A DNA stretch of 64,000 nucleotides. Origin: JAVVHH01 sp964613945 (GTDB lineage Bacteria > Pseudomonadota > Alphaproteobacteria > Acetobacterales > Acetobacteraceae). The notes under the pieces were generated by a model. It saw nothing but the letters and a program-made list of their open reading frames with translations, did not search any database and had not been told where the DNA came from. Below, piece after piece: positions 36,670-44,586 of this stretch. The position numbers were made by a program, and so were the translations under genes. The stretch's first letter is position 1, and the number at the start of each line of letters is the position of its first letter. The DNA is taken from assembly GCA_964613945.1 (NCBI GenBank), contig CAZTJC010000012.1, positions 52,270 to 116,269 of the forward strand. Reading direction: 5' to 3'.

Positions 36670-37419
36670 ATGCCCGTATCAGCCAAGTTCGGTTTCGCCA
36701 CCTTCGCCATCGCCGCCGCCAGCGTGCTCGCCGCCGCCCAGCCGGCGCGTGCGGACATCTACAACAACCTGTTCGCCGTCACCGCCAGCGAAGGCCTGAC
36801 CAACGGCCAGTTCGACACCAGCAAGGGCAACCCGTTCGCCGCCCCCAGCTTCCTCAGCAACACGGCCGCTTCCAGCTTCACCTACAGCGGCCCGCTCAAC
36901 TTCAGCAACACGGCCACCCAGAACAACGGCTTCGGCGATACCAACGCGAATTTCGGCTTCAGCACCGCCAACATCAGCAACTACAAGGGCAATTGCGGTC
37001 TCCTGTGCTCCAACACGGTCGGCTATTCGACCGTGTTCAGCGCGCAGGTTGCCGATTTCAGCACCAAGGCCGGCTTCCTAGCGTCGTCGGCCAGCGCCGG
37101 CGCCTACAAGTTCGGCACCTACATGACCTTCGACCTCGGCGTCGTGGCGGCCGGCACGGTGCTGACCATCCTGCACGATGACGGCATCTCGCTGTTCCAG
37201 GGCACCACAGAGATCGGCTCGACCAGATCGGGCGCGACCCAGGCAGTCTCCGACACGGTGCGGATCAACAGCACGGCCGACACCATCCTGCGCTACTCAC
37301 GGCAGAACGGCACCCCGTCGGTGCTGCAGGTCGCGGTGCCGGAGCCGATGTCGCTGGCGCTGCTCGGCGCCGGCCTGGCCGGGCTCGGCTTCATCCGTCG
37401 CAAGCAGCGCGCGGCCTGA
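36670..37419 (+). CDS. PEP-CTERM sorted exported protein
   Basis: Secreted protein of about 249 aa. The signal peptide runs MPVSAKFGFATFAIAAASVL to about residue 28 (after ARA). The C-terminus has the exosortase sorting signal VPEPMSLALLGAGLAGLG, a hydrophobic helix and a basic tail RRKQRAA. The middle is Ser/Thr/Asn/Gly-rich, and DLGVVAAGTVLTILHDDGIS resembles PA14-like beta domains. PEP-CTERM proteins are cut by an exosortase and are usually tied to EPS export. No exosortase is in the window. ATG 36637 or a TTG at 36595 are alternative starts; AAGGAAG lies unusually close to ATG 36670. Confidence 0.85.
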   Translation: MPVSAKFGFATFAIAAASVLAAAQPARADIYNNLFAVTASEGLTNGQFDTSKGNPFAAPSFLSNTAASSFTYSGPLNFSNTATQNNGFGDTNANFGFSTANISNYKGNCGLLCSNTVGYSTVFSAQVADFSTKAGFLASSASAGAYKFGTYMTFDLGVVAAGTVLTILHDDGISLFQGTTEIGSTRSGATQAVSDTVRINSTADTILRYSRQNGTPSVLQVAVPEPMSLALLGAGLAGLGFIRRKQRAA

Positions 37420-37427
37420 GTCGAACG

Positions 37428-37453
37428 GGTGCGCTGTTAAACGTCGGCGCACC
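37428..37453 (+). terminator. Weak hairpin after the PEP-CTERM gene
   Basis: GGTGCGC (37428-37434) pairs with GCGCACC (37447-37453) around a 12-nt loop, 8 bp after the stop. There is no T tract. Directly downstream (37455-37476) the 11-mer ATTTACCTGGG occurs twice in tandem. Confidence 0.3.
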
Positions 37454-37502
37454 GATTTACCTGGGATTTACCTGGGCATCCCCGCTCGCGTAGAGCGTGC
37501 GG

Positions 37503-38489
37503 ATGCCCATCCCGCCCTGGCACCCGGAAAGCCTCGCCGCTCGCCTGCCATTCCTGCAGCGCCGCGCGCTGATCACCCAGGCGACCCGCGCCTTCTTCGC
37601 CGGCCGCGGCTACACCGAGGTCGAGACCGCCTACGCCGTGCCGGTCCCGGGCGAGGAGGTCCACCTCCGCGCCTGGCGGACCCGGCAGCACGCGCCGGAC
37701 GGGACGGGGCGCGACCTGTGGCTGCACACCAGCCCGGAATTCGCCATGAAGCGCCTGCTGGTCGCCGGCGCCGGGCCGATCTTCCAGCTGGCGCGGGTGT
37801 GGCGCGACGGCGAGGGCAGCCGGCGCCATCTCGGCGAGTTCACCATGCTGGAATGGTATCGGCCCGGGCTCGGCCTGGCCGGGCTGATGGACGAGACGGA
37901 GGCTCTGCTGCGGGCGACGCTGCCGCCGGAGAAATGCGCTGGCGGCTTCGACCGGGTCACGGTGGCGGAGGCGTTCGCGCGATGGGCGGGGGCGGACGTG
38001 CTGGGGACCGCGAACGATGCGGCGGCGCTGGCTGACTCGGCCGGGGCGCTGCTGCGGGACGGGGAGGGGTGGGAGGACCTGTTCTTCCGGCTGTTGCTGG
38101 AGCGGGTGGAGCCCGAGCTGGGGCGGGAGCGGCCGACCTTCCTGACGCACTGGCCGGCCGCACAGGCAGCGCTGGCGCGGCGGGACCCGGCCGATCCGCG
38201 CGTGGCGCTGCGGTTCGAGCTGTTCGTGGACGGGATCGAGTTGGCCAACGCGTTCGAGGAGCTGACCGATGCCGACGAGCAGGCGAGCCGGTTCGCGGCG
38301 GACCGGGCGCGGCGGGAGGCGCTGTATGGGCCGGGCTGGGGGACGGACGAGGATTTCCTCGCCGCGCTGCGGTTCGGCATGCCGGCAGCGTCGGGGATCG
38401 CGTTGGGCTTCGATCGGTTGGCGATGCTGGCCTCCGGTGCGCAACGGATCGAGCAGGTGCTTTGGTTGCCTGGCGGAGAGCGCGGATGA
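37503..38489 (+). CDS. epmA: EF-P lysine lysyltransferase EpmA (GenX/PoxA)
   Basis: Class II lysyl-tRNA synthetase paralogue of 328 aa without an anticodon-binding domain. It attaches (R)-beta-lysine to a conserved lysine of elongation factor P. VETAYAVPVPGEEVHL, LHTSPEFAMKRLL, motif 2 (QLARVWRDGE...HLGEFTMLEWYR) and motif 3 (GIALGFDRLAML) are EpmA-like. GTG 37497 is an alternative start. EpmB and EF-P genes are not adjacent in this window. It is followed 28 bp later by a lipoprotein gene. Confidence 0.92.
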   Translation: MPIPPWHPESLAARLPFLQRRALITQATRAFFAGRGYTEVETAYAVPVPGEEVHLRAWRTRQHAPDGTGRDLWLHTSPEFAMKRLLVAGAGPIFQLARVWRDGEGSRRHLGEFTMLEWYRPGLGLAGLMDETEALLRATLPPEKCAGGFDRVTVAEAFARWAGADVLGTANDAAALADSAGALLRDGEGWEDLFFRLLLERVEPELGRERPTFLTHWPAAQAALARRDPADPRVALRFELFVDGIELANAFEELTDADEQASRFAADRARREALYGPGWGTDEDFLAALRFGMPAASGIALGFDRLAMLASGAQRIEQVLWLPGGERG

Positions 38490-38517
38490 AGTATCGGGAA
38501 ACCTGGGAGATGAATCG

Positions 38518-38880
38518 ATGACGACCATGCGAATTGGAATGTTGATGGCTGCAGCGATGACGCTGGCGGGATGCGAGACCGGGCCGAGCCGGCAACAGGT
38601 ACTGGCCTCCATGGTGGGACGCCCGGAGAGTGACGTCATCCGTGCCTTTGGAGCGCCGCAGCGGATGATCGAAGCCAACGGACACCGTTTCATCGCCTAT
38701 GAGGATACCGGAGTCGGTTACGTGCCGGCGGCGCCGTTCAGTCCGTTCGGGTACGGGTATGGCTACGGTTACGGCTTCGGCCCGGCGGCGTTTCCGGTGG
38801 TGCGTAGCTGCGAGACGACGCTGGAGATCTATGGGGGCCGGGTCGTATCATGGACCCTGCGCGGGAACGCCTGCGACTGA
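38518..38880 (+). CDS. Lipoprotein of unknown function (SmpA/OmlA-like fold possible)
   Basis: Lipoprotein of 120 aa: the signal peptide MTTMRIGMLMAAAMTLAGC has its lipobox Cys at residue 19. The opening of the mature part, RQQVLASMVGRPESDVIRAFG, resembles the start of SmpA/BamE-like domains. A Tyr/Gly repeat (FGYGYGYGYGFG) lies in the middle, and CETTLEIYGGRVVSWTLRG ends it. A GGGAGA ribosome site lies about 7 bp upstream of the ATG. It follows epmA and precedes another tiny lipoprotein. Function unknown. Confidence 0.75.
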   Translation: MTTMRIGMLMAAAMTLAGCETGPSRQQVLASMVGRPESDVIRAFGAPQRMIEANGHRFIAYEDTGVGYVPAAPFSPFGYGYGYGYGFGPAAFPVVRSCETTLEIYGGRVVSWTLRGNACD

Positions 38881-38935
38881 GGCGGAACCATTGGGCGGAG
38901 CGAGCGTCACATCTCGGTCCTTCCGGAGTAATCTC

Positions 38936-39073
38936 ATGCCGACTTCCACCGTCCGCGCCGTCGCCGCGACTTTGCTGGTACTCGCTCTTGCCGCCTGCAA
39001 CACCAACGTGCCGGCCCGCGCACCCACGACGGACGTCAACCCAATCACCGGCAGCCGCGGCGGCACCAACTAG
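38936..39073 (+). CDS. Very small lipoprotein (45 aa)
   Basis: Entericidin-sized secreted lipoprotein of 45 aa. The signal peptide has a hydrophobic core VAATLLVLALAAC with the lipobox Cys at residue 22. The mature tail is only about 23 residues (starting NTNVPARAP). GGAG lies 8-9 bp upstream of the ATG. It lies between the 120-aa lipoprotein and mscL on the same strand. No family recognised. Confidence 0.6.
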   Translation: MPTSTVRAVAATLLVLALAACNTNVPARAPTTDVNPITGSRGGTN

Positions 39074-39145
39074 CAGCCGTAAAATTTTCTGGACTAATCG
39101 TTTCGCTTTGCTGGAGATATAACGGCCGAGTCATATGGGGTCGTT

Positions 39146-39598
39146 ATGCAGGTTCCAGGTCGACTACCGAGTGCGCCCGGATGGGTGTCCGAGTTCAAAG
39201 CATTCATTCTCCGCGGCAACGTGGTCGATCTGGCGGTGGGCATCATCATCGGCGCGGCCTTCACCGGCGTGGTGAGCAGCCTGGTCAAGGATGTGTTCAC
39301 GCCGGTGCTCGGCTTGCTGGCCGGCGGCGTCGATTTCAGCAATCTGTTCATCACGCTCAAGGGCGAACACGTGGCGACGTTGGACGCGGCGCAGAAAGCC
39401 GGCGCCGTCACCATTAACATCGGGCTGTTCCTGAACTCGATCATCTCGTTTCTGATCATCGCGTTTGTCATCTTCTGGGTCGTGAAGCTGTTGAGCCGCT
39501 TTAAGGCAAAGGAAGCGGAGTCGCCGCTCGCGCTGAGCAAGACCGAAGAAACGCTGATCGAAATTCGCAACCTGTTGGCGACGCGGCCAGGGGTCTAG
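39146..39598 (+). CDS. mscL: Large-conductance mechanosensitive channel MscL
   Basis: Pentameric osmotic emergency valve of the inner membrane, 150 aa. The N-terminal amphipathic helix and TM1 contain EFKAFILRGNVVDLAVGIIIG, and the pore-lining glycine/alanine pattern AVGIIIGAAF is intact. A periplasmic loop separates TM1 from TM2 (FLNSIISFLIIAFVIFWVVK). The cytoplasmic helix ends with EETLIEIRNLLAT. All elements are full length. Confidence 0.95.
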   Translation: MQVPGRLPSAPGWVSEFKAFILRGNVVDLAVGIIIGAAFTGVVSSLVKDVFTPVLGLLAGGVDFSNLFITLKGEHVATLDAAQKAGAVTINIGLFLNSIISFLIIAFVIFWVVKLLSRFKAKEAESPLALSKTEETLIEIRNLLATRPGV

Positions 39599-39608
39599 TG
39601 TCGGCGGC

Positions 39609-40517
39609 ATGAACACGGCCGTCCTGAACACGATCAACACGGGCAGCCTGGGGATCGCTTACGAGGAGCACGGACCGCCGGACGGTGCGCCGGTGGTGTT
39701 GCTGCACGGTTTCCCGTACTCGCCGCGCGCCTTCGACGCGGTCGCGCCGGCGTTGGCGGCACGGGGCCACCGGGTCGTGGTACCCTATCTGCGCGGCTAC
39801 GGGCCGACGCGCTTCCTGAGCGAGGCGACGTCGCGATCGGGGCAGCAGGCGGCGTTGGGCGCTGACCTGCGCGACCTGATCGACGCGCTCGAGCTCCAGC
39901 GACCGATCGTGGCCGGCTATGACTGGGGAGGGCGAGCCGCCTGCATCGTGGCGGCGCTATGGCCGGAGCGGGTCGGCGGGCTCGTCAGCGTCATGGGCTA
40001 CAACATCCAGGACATCGCCGGGTCGCAAACACCGGTGTCGGCGGAAGCCGAGTATCGGCTCTGGTATCAGTATTATCTCCATACGCCGCGTGGGGTGGCC
40101 GGGTTGACGGCAGACCGGCGGGGGCTCGCACGTTTGCTATGGCGATTGTGGTCCCCGGGCTGGGCGTTCGACGACGAGACGTTCGACGCCAGCGCCGCCG
40201 CATTCGACAACCCGGATTTCGTCGATGTCGTGGTGCAATCCTATCGCCACCGTTTCGGCTATGCCGCCGGCGACCCGGCGCTCGAACCCATCGAGGCGGC
40301 ACTGGCGCAGCAGCCCCCGATCGGCGTGCCGAGCATCGTGCTGGACGGCGCGGAAGACGGGGTCACGGTGCCGAAGACGGACAGCGAGATGCGTCAGTTC
40401 ACCGCACTGGTGCGGCGGGAGATCGTGGCTGGCGCCGGGCACAACCTGCCGCAGGAGAAGCCGGAGGCGATGGTGCGGGCGATCTTGGAACTGGCGGGCC
40501 GGGAGACCGCTGGTTGA
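39609..40517 (+). CDS. Alpha/beta hydrolase with Asp nucleophile (epoxide hydrolase-like)
   Basis: Alpha/beta-fold hydrolase of 302 aa. The oxyanion motif HGFPYS (33-38) precedes the nucleophile elbow AGYDWGG, giving Asp105 instead of serine, as in epoxide hydrolases and haloalkane dehalogenases. The catalytic histidine is in AGAGHNLPQEKPE. A cap region of about 80 residues lies between. The TTGA overlap with the following glycosyltransferase (40514-40517) indicates coupled translation; its link to glycan synthesis is unclear. Confidence 0.85.
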   Translation: MNTAVLNTINTGSLGIAYEEHGPPDGAPVVLLHGFPYSPRAFDAVAPALAARGHRVVVPYLRGYGPTRFLSEATSRSGQQAALGADLRDLIDALELQRPIVAGYDWGGRAACIVAALWPERVGGLVSVMGYNIQDIAGSQTPVSAEAEYRLWYQYYLHTPRGVAGLTADRRGLARLLWRLWSPGWAFDDETFDASAAAFDNPDFVDVVVQSYRHRFGYAAGDPALEPIEAALAQQPPIGVPSIVLDGAEDGVTVPKTDSEMRQFTALVRREIVAGAGHNLPQEKPEAMVRAILELAGRETAG

Positions 40518-41887
40518 CGTCGGGCGGGGCCGCGACCGAAAGGTCCGGCCCGGCGATATGGATCGATGTCGAGGACATCTTCGACTATTTCCGCTTCAAT
40601 CCACACCCGAGCGGCATCCAGCGCGTGGCGTTGGACATCATGTCCGCACTCGTGGCGGCGGCAGGGGGCCGAGTGCGCTTCGGGCGTCATTCAGGTGCGG
40701 CGGCCTGGCGGGAGGTGAGCTGGGCCGAGGTCGAAGCCACGGTGACGTCGCCGACGATCGAGCCGATTGCCGACGAGGTCGAGGACCTCGACCGATCCCG
40801 GGTCCAGCGCGCCATCGACCGCCTACCGCCGGAAGTGCGGGACCCGTTGGTCAGGACGGGTGTGCTGCAAACTCAGGTGGTGCGGAACCTGCAGGCGCTG
40901 CTGCATCTGGTGCGGCCACCGCCGCCGGTGATCTTGCGCGAGCTACCGGCCGGCACGGTGCCGACATCGGGTGTCGGGCCACGGCGCGGGGACCTGCTGG
41001 TGGTGCTGGGTGCGCCATGGACGATGCGCGGCGCCGCAGCGCGAATGTCGGCGCTGCGGGCCGACGGCGTGCGGATCGCGGTGCTGATCCATGATCTGAT
41101 CCCGGTGCGACGGCCGGACTGGGTGCCACCGCACCAAGTGGAGCGTTTTCGGGCCTGGCTCACGGCTGCGCTGGCTGCAGCTAGCCAGGTGCTGACCATC
41201 TCGCGGTTCACGGCGAGCGACGTGACAGCGTATGCGGCACGGCAGGGCATCGCGGTTTCGGCGCCCGTCGTGTTGCCGGCCGGGTCGAGCCGATTGCCAG
41301 CGAGTACCGGGGTGCCACCCGGTCTGCCAATCGCCGGCACCTATGTGCTGTTCGTCTCGACTCTGGAGGCGCGGAAGAATCACGCGGTGCTGGTGCAGGT
41401 GTGGCAACGGTTGATGGCGGAGGTGCGCGCCGGCAGCCGGGCGCCGGATTCGGTGCCGCAGCTGGTGTTCGCGGGCCGGGTCGGCACGGGGGTGGCCGAT
41501 CTGCTGCAGCAACTCGACAACTCGCGCTGGGTGAGCGGGCGCATCCGGCTGTTGCGGGAGCCCGGCGACGCCGAGATCCGGGCGCTCTACCAGGGGTGCC
41601 TGTTCAGCACCCTGCCATCGCTGTTCGAGGGCTGGGGGCTGCCGCTCGGGGAAAGCTTGGCGCTCGGCAAGCCATGTCTGGCGGCGCGGGGAACGGCGCT
41701 GGAGGAAGCTGGCGGTGATCTGTGCCGGTATTTCGACCCGGAGGATGTCGGCGATGCGCACCGGGCAGTGACGGCGCTGCTGGATACGCCCGGGGCGATC
41801 GCGGCGTGGCAGGCAGACGTCCGCCACCGCTATCGGCCGTCGAGCTGGGACGATGCCGCCGCGGTGATCGTGGGGCTGGCGGAATGA
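40514..41887 (+). CDS. GT4-like glycosyltransferase, tandem copy A
   Basis: Glycosyltransferase of 457 aa. The N-terminus carries IWIDVEDIFDYFRFN and SGIQRV, shared with its neighbour, then VLIHDLIPVRRPDW. The C-terminal GT-B domain has YVLFVSTLEARKNH, LVFAGRVGTG, and LPSLFEGWGLPLGESLALGKP, where the glutamate pair binds the nucleotide sugar. The start is TTG 40514, overlapping the preceding hydrolase stop; no ATG lies before the conserved N-terminus. It overlaps copy B by 4 bp and appears to be one half of a tandem gene duplication. Confidence 0.85.
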   Translation: MTSGGAATERSGPAIWIDVEDIFDYFRFNPHPSGIQRVALDIMSALVAAAGGRVRFGRHSGAAAWREVSWAEVEATVTSPTIEPIADEVEDLDRSRVQRAIDRLPPEVRDPLVRTGVLQTQVVRNLQALLHLVRPPPPVILRELPAGTVPTSGVGPRRGDLLVVLGAPWTMRGAAARMSALRADGVRIAVLIHDLIPVRRPDWVPPHQVERFRAWLTAALAAASQVLTISRFTASDVTAYAARQGIAVSAPVVLPAGSSRLPASTGVPPGLPIAGTYVLFVSTLEARKNHAVLVQVWQRLMAEVRAGSRAPDSVPQLVFAGRVGTGVADLLQQLDNSRWVSGRIRLLREPGDAEIRALYQGCLFSTLPSLFEGWGLPLGESLALGKPCLAARGTALEEAGGDLCRYFDPEDVGDAHRAVTALLDTPGAIAAWQADVRHRYRPSSWDDAAAVIVGLAE

Positions 41888-43596
41888 CGATCTGGTTCGA
41901 TGTCGAGGACATGGTGCGTTATTTCCGCAGCGGCAATCGGCGGATCAGCGGCATCCAGCGGGTGAGCTTCGAGGTGTTCCGCGCTGCCAAGGCGCTGGAA
42001 GCGGCCGGCGGCCCGGCGATCGGCTTCGTGCGGCACGGTGCGCGGGTGCCGTCGCTGATCACGGTAGCATGGGCGGACCTGCTGGCCGATTTCGGCGGCG
42101 ACGCGCCGGAGTCGGCACCACGACGGATGCCCGATGTCGACGCGCCCGCCGTGCCGACGACAGCGGCGGTGACGAGGGATCGACCGCGCGGCCTCGCCCG
42201 TCGGTTGGCGGGAAGGGTGGCGGATCGGTTGCCGCCCAAAGTGCGGCGGCCGCTGGTGCTGGCGGCGGTGATGCAGGTGCAGGCAGCGGTGTCGCTGCTG
42301 CGGTTCGGAGCGGCGGCGGCGGCCTATCCGGTGCGGCGCGGGGCGGCCGCGTCGGCCTCGGTGACCAAGCGGTTCATTGGGCGGCTGACGGATCACCCGG
42401 CGGCGCCGACGGCGTCCGCGTCCCTGAAAGGCGGTGCCGGATCGTTCGCACGGCTGTCGCAGGCCGGCGACACGCTGCTGGTGCTGGGCGCGCCATGGAA
42501 CCGCGAACGCTATAGCGATCTGGCGCGGTGGTTGCGTGACGAGCGACCGATGCGGTTCGGGGTGTTGGTGCACGACCTGGTGCCGGTGCGGCATCCGGAA
42601 TGGTGTCACCGCGGCGTGCCGCGGATGTTCCGCGACTGGTATGCCGACGTGCTGCCGTTCTGCGACGTGGTGTTCGCCAATTCGCGCCACACCGCCGCCG
42701 ACGTGGAGGCCTGGACGCGCGAAAGCGGCATCGTGCTGAACGGGGCGGTGCAGGTGCTGCCGATCGGCAGCGGGTTCGGTGCGGCGGTGCAGGAGACGCC
42801 GGGTTCGCCGATGCCGGGGCTGCCGGCGCCGGGAAGCTACGTGTTGTTCGTCTCGACGATGGAGGCGCGCAAGAACCATGCGCTGCTGTTCCGGGTGTGG
42901 AGCCTGCTACTCGCCGCGGTGGCCGAGGGGACGCGGGCGGCCGAGAGCGTGCCGGACCTGGTGTTCGCGGGCCGGATCGGCTGGCTGGTGGCGGATCTGC
43001 TGGCGCAGTTGGACAACACCAAGTGGCTGGGCGGACGGGTCAAGTTCGTGGCGGACCCGGACGATGCCGAGCTGCGGGAGCTGTATGCCGGTTGCCTGTT
43101 CACGGTGTTCCCGTCCTGGCACGAGGGGTGGGGCCTGCCGGTGACGGAGAGCCTGGCGCTCGGGAAACCCTGCTTGAGTTTGGACGCGGCCTCGTTGCCG
43201 GAGGCAGGAGGACCGCTGTGCCGGTATTTCGATCCGGGGAACGTCCGCTCGGCCTATGCGGCGGTGTCGGCGATCTTGGACGACCGGGCGGAGCTGGCGG
43301 CATGGGAGAGGTCGGTGCGGGCAGATTTCGTGCCGACGGCCTGGACGCAGACGGCCGCGGCGTTGCTGGAGGGTGTAGCGGGGCTTGATCGCATCCCGCC
43401 ACACTCCGCGCTTCACGGCAGCGCGGACTTACCAGTGACCCTTACGACGGTTCCAAGCGTAGAGCCGGTCCGCGAAACGGTCGTAGGCCCACCGGGACAC
43501 CGGATGCAGCAGGGTGGTTCCGAGGAGCCGACCGATCCACGCTTCGCCGGGCGTGCGTCGCCAGATCTCGATCGCGCAGTCGATGCCGGCGTATAG
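41884..43596 (+). CDS. GT4-like glycosyltransferase, tandem copy B with long 3' extension
   Basis: Paralogue of the preceding gene, 570 aa. Same N-terminal signature (IWFDVEDMVRYFRS, SGIQRV) and GT-B core (YVLFVSTMEARKNHALL, LVFAGRIGWL, FPSWHEGWGLPVTESLALGKP), with an extra Ala/Arg-rich insertion near residues 85-190. The recognisable domain ends near residue 500 (LLEGVAG). The remaining 70 or so codons run antisense through the 3' end of the DUF393 gene (168-bp overlap) and are low-complexity, so the tail is probably read-through of a lost stop rather than a domain. ATG 41884 overlaps the preceding stop. Confidence 0.85.
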   Translation: MTIWFDVEDMVRYFRSGNRRISGIQRVSFEVFRAAKALEAAGGPAIGFVRHGARVPSLITVAWADLLADFGGDAPESAPRRMPDVDAPAVPTTAAVTRDRPRGLARRLAGRVADRLPPKVRRPLVLAAVMQVQAAVSLLRFGAAAAAYPVRRGAAASASVTKRFIGRLTDHPAAPTASASLKGGAGSFARLSQAGDTLLVLGAPWNRERYSDLARWLRDERPMRFGVLVHDLVPVRHPEWCHRGVPRMFRDWYADVLPFCDVVFANSRHTAADVEAWTRESGIVLNGAVQVLPIGSGFGAAVQETPGSPMPGLPAPGSYVLFVSTMEARKNHALLFRVWSLLLAAVAEGTRAAESVPDLVFAGRIGWLVADLLAQLDNTKWLGGRVKFVADPDDAELRELYAGCLFTVFPSWHEGWGLPVTESLALGKPCLSLDAASLPEAGGPLCRYFDPGNVRSAYAAVSAILDDRAELAAWERSVRADFVPTAWTQTAAALLEGVAGLDRIPPHSALHGSADLPVTLTTVPSVEPVRETVVGPPGHRMQQGGSEEPTDPRFAGRASPDLDRAVDAGV

Positions 43597-43812
43597 CCGC
43601 CCGGTCTCGTCCATGCCGTAGAGACGCCGGCGCACCGCCTCCACCCCGATGCCGTGAGCCGCCAGCGCCTCCGGCTCCAGATTAATGTCGCGGAACTCGA
43701 TGGCTCCGGCCTTCACCGCCCGCAAGAGCCGGTTCCGCTGTCTGTCGATGCCGGTGCGGCACACGGGACAATACGTGTTGTACCAGACAACGAGAGGCAA
43801 CGGGCTGCTCAC
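43429..43812 (-). CDS. DUF393 thiol-disulfide oxidoreductase-like protein
   Basis: Protein of 127 aa in the DUF393 (DCC1-like) family. VVWYNTYCPVCRTGID contains the CxxC pair expected of a thiol-redox site, then EFRDINLEPEAL and GRLYAGIDCAIEIW follow. The start is GTG 43812, one base after the stop of the upstream dehydratase gene. It is the third gene of the amidase-dehydratase-DUF393 group on the minus strand, and its 3' 168 bp are antisense to glycosyltransferase copy B. Confidence 0.78.
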   Translation of the reverse strand: MSSPLPLVVWYNTYCPVCRTGIDRQRNRLLRAVKAGAIEFRDINLEPEALAAHGIGVEAVRRRLYGMDETGRLYAGIDCAIEIWRRTPGEAWIGRLLGTTLLHPVSRWAYDRFADRLYAWNRRKGHW

Positions 43813-43813
43813 C

Positions 43814-44581
43814 TCATGGGAGCCACTTGGCCAGCAGCTTGTCCCGCGCGCCGCTGGTCTGCTCGATGGCCAGGAACTGGTCGACATATTGCTGCAACGG
43901 CATGTCCTGCGGCAGCATGTAGCCGAGCAGCGAGTGATCGAACGGTTCGTCGGGATGGATGGCGCACAGTTCGGGGTGCAGCTTCTGCTGCAACCGGGTC
44001 TCCACCGCGTCGGTCATCATGACGTCGGCGTGGCCGGCGACGATTTCCTCGAAGATGGTGGCATTGTTGGGGAAGCCGACGATCTCGGCCTGCTTGATGT
44101 TGGCCTTGGCGAAGCGCTCGTTAGTGCCGCCGGGATTAACGATGACTTTGACGCCGGGCTGGTCGATCTGCGCCAGGGTGCCGAACTTGTCCTTGTCGAC
44201 ACAGCGCGCGATCGGCGTCTTGCCGCTGCGCATCACCGGGGTTGAGAAATAGGCGGTCTTGGCGCGGTCCAGCGTGATGGTGATGCCGCCCATGGCGATG
44301 TCGTATTTATGCGCCAGCAGGTCGGCGGTCAGCGTCGGCCACGCCGTCGGCACGATCTCCAGCTTGACGCCCATGGATTTCGCCAGCGCCTCGGCGGCGT
44401 CGACGTCCATGCCGCTGAACTGGCCGTCGGCCTCCTTGATCGAGAACGGCCGATAATCGCCGGTAAGCCCGACTCGCAGCGTGCCGCGGGCCAGGATCTC
44501 GCTCAGCACGGATTCAGCGTGGGCGGGGAGGGCGGCCAGGAGCGCCAACGGAAGCGCGAGACAGAGGAGGTAACGCTTCAT
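43814..44581 (-). CDS. pheC: Cyclohexadienyl (arogenate/prephenate) dehydratase, PheC type
   Basis: Exported 255-aa protein of the periplasmic solute-binding fold, signal peptide to about residue 22 (after AHA). It follows Pseudomonas PheC closely rather than ordinary amino-acid receptors: LRVGLTGDYRPFS, VPTAWPTLTADLL, IDQPGVKVIVNPGGTNERF, and TDAVETRLQQKLHPELCAIH, in which E194 matches the glutamate important for dehydratase activity in PheC. It would convert prephenate to phenylpyruvate and arogenate to phenylalanine. No permease or ATPase lies nearby, which supports an enzyme. Start ATG 44581 lies 5 bp after the amidase stop. Confidence 0.85.
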   Translation of the reverse strand: MKRYLLCLALPLALLAALPAHAESVLSEILARGTLRVGLTGDYRPFSIKEADGQFSGMDVDAAEALAKSMGVKLEIVPTAWPTLTADLLAHKYDIAMGGITITLDRAKTAYFSTPVMRSGKTPIARCVDKDKFGTLAQIDQPGVKVIVNPGGTNERFAKANIKQAEIVGFPNNATIFEEIVAGHADVMMTDAVETRLQQKLHPELCAIHPDEPFDHSLLGYMLPQDMPLQQYVDQFLAIEQTSGARDKLLAKWLP

Positions 44582-44586
44582 GCGGA

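Noticed and set aside
43814..44581. Amino-acid ABC transporter substrate-binding protein
   Set aside because: The sequence fits PheC dehydratase better, with the catalytic glutamate region conserved, and no transporter genes are adjacent.
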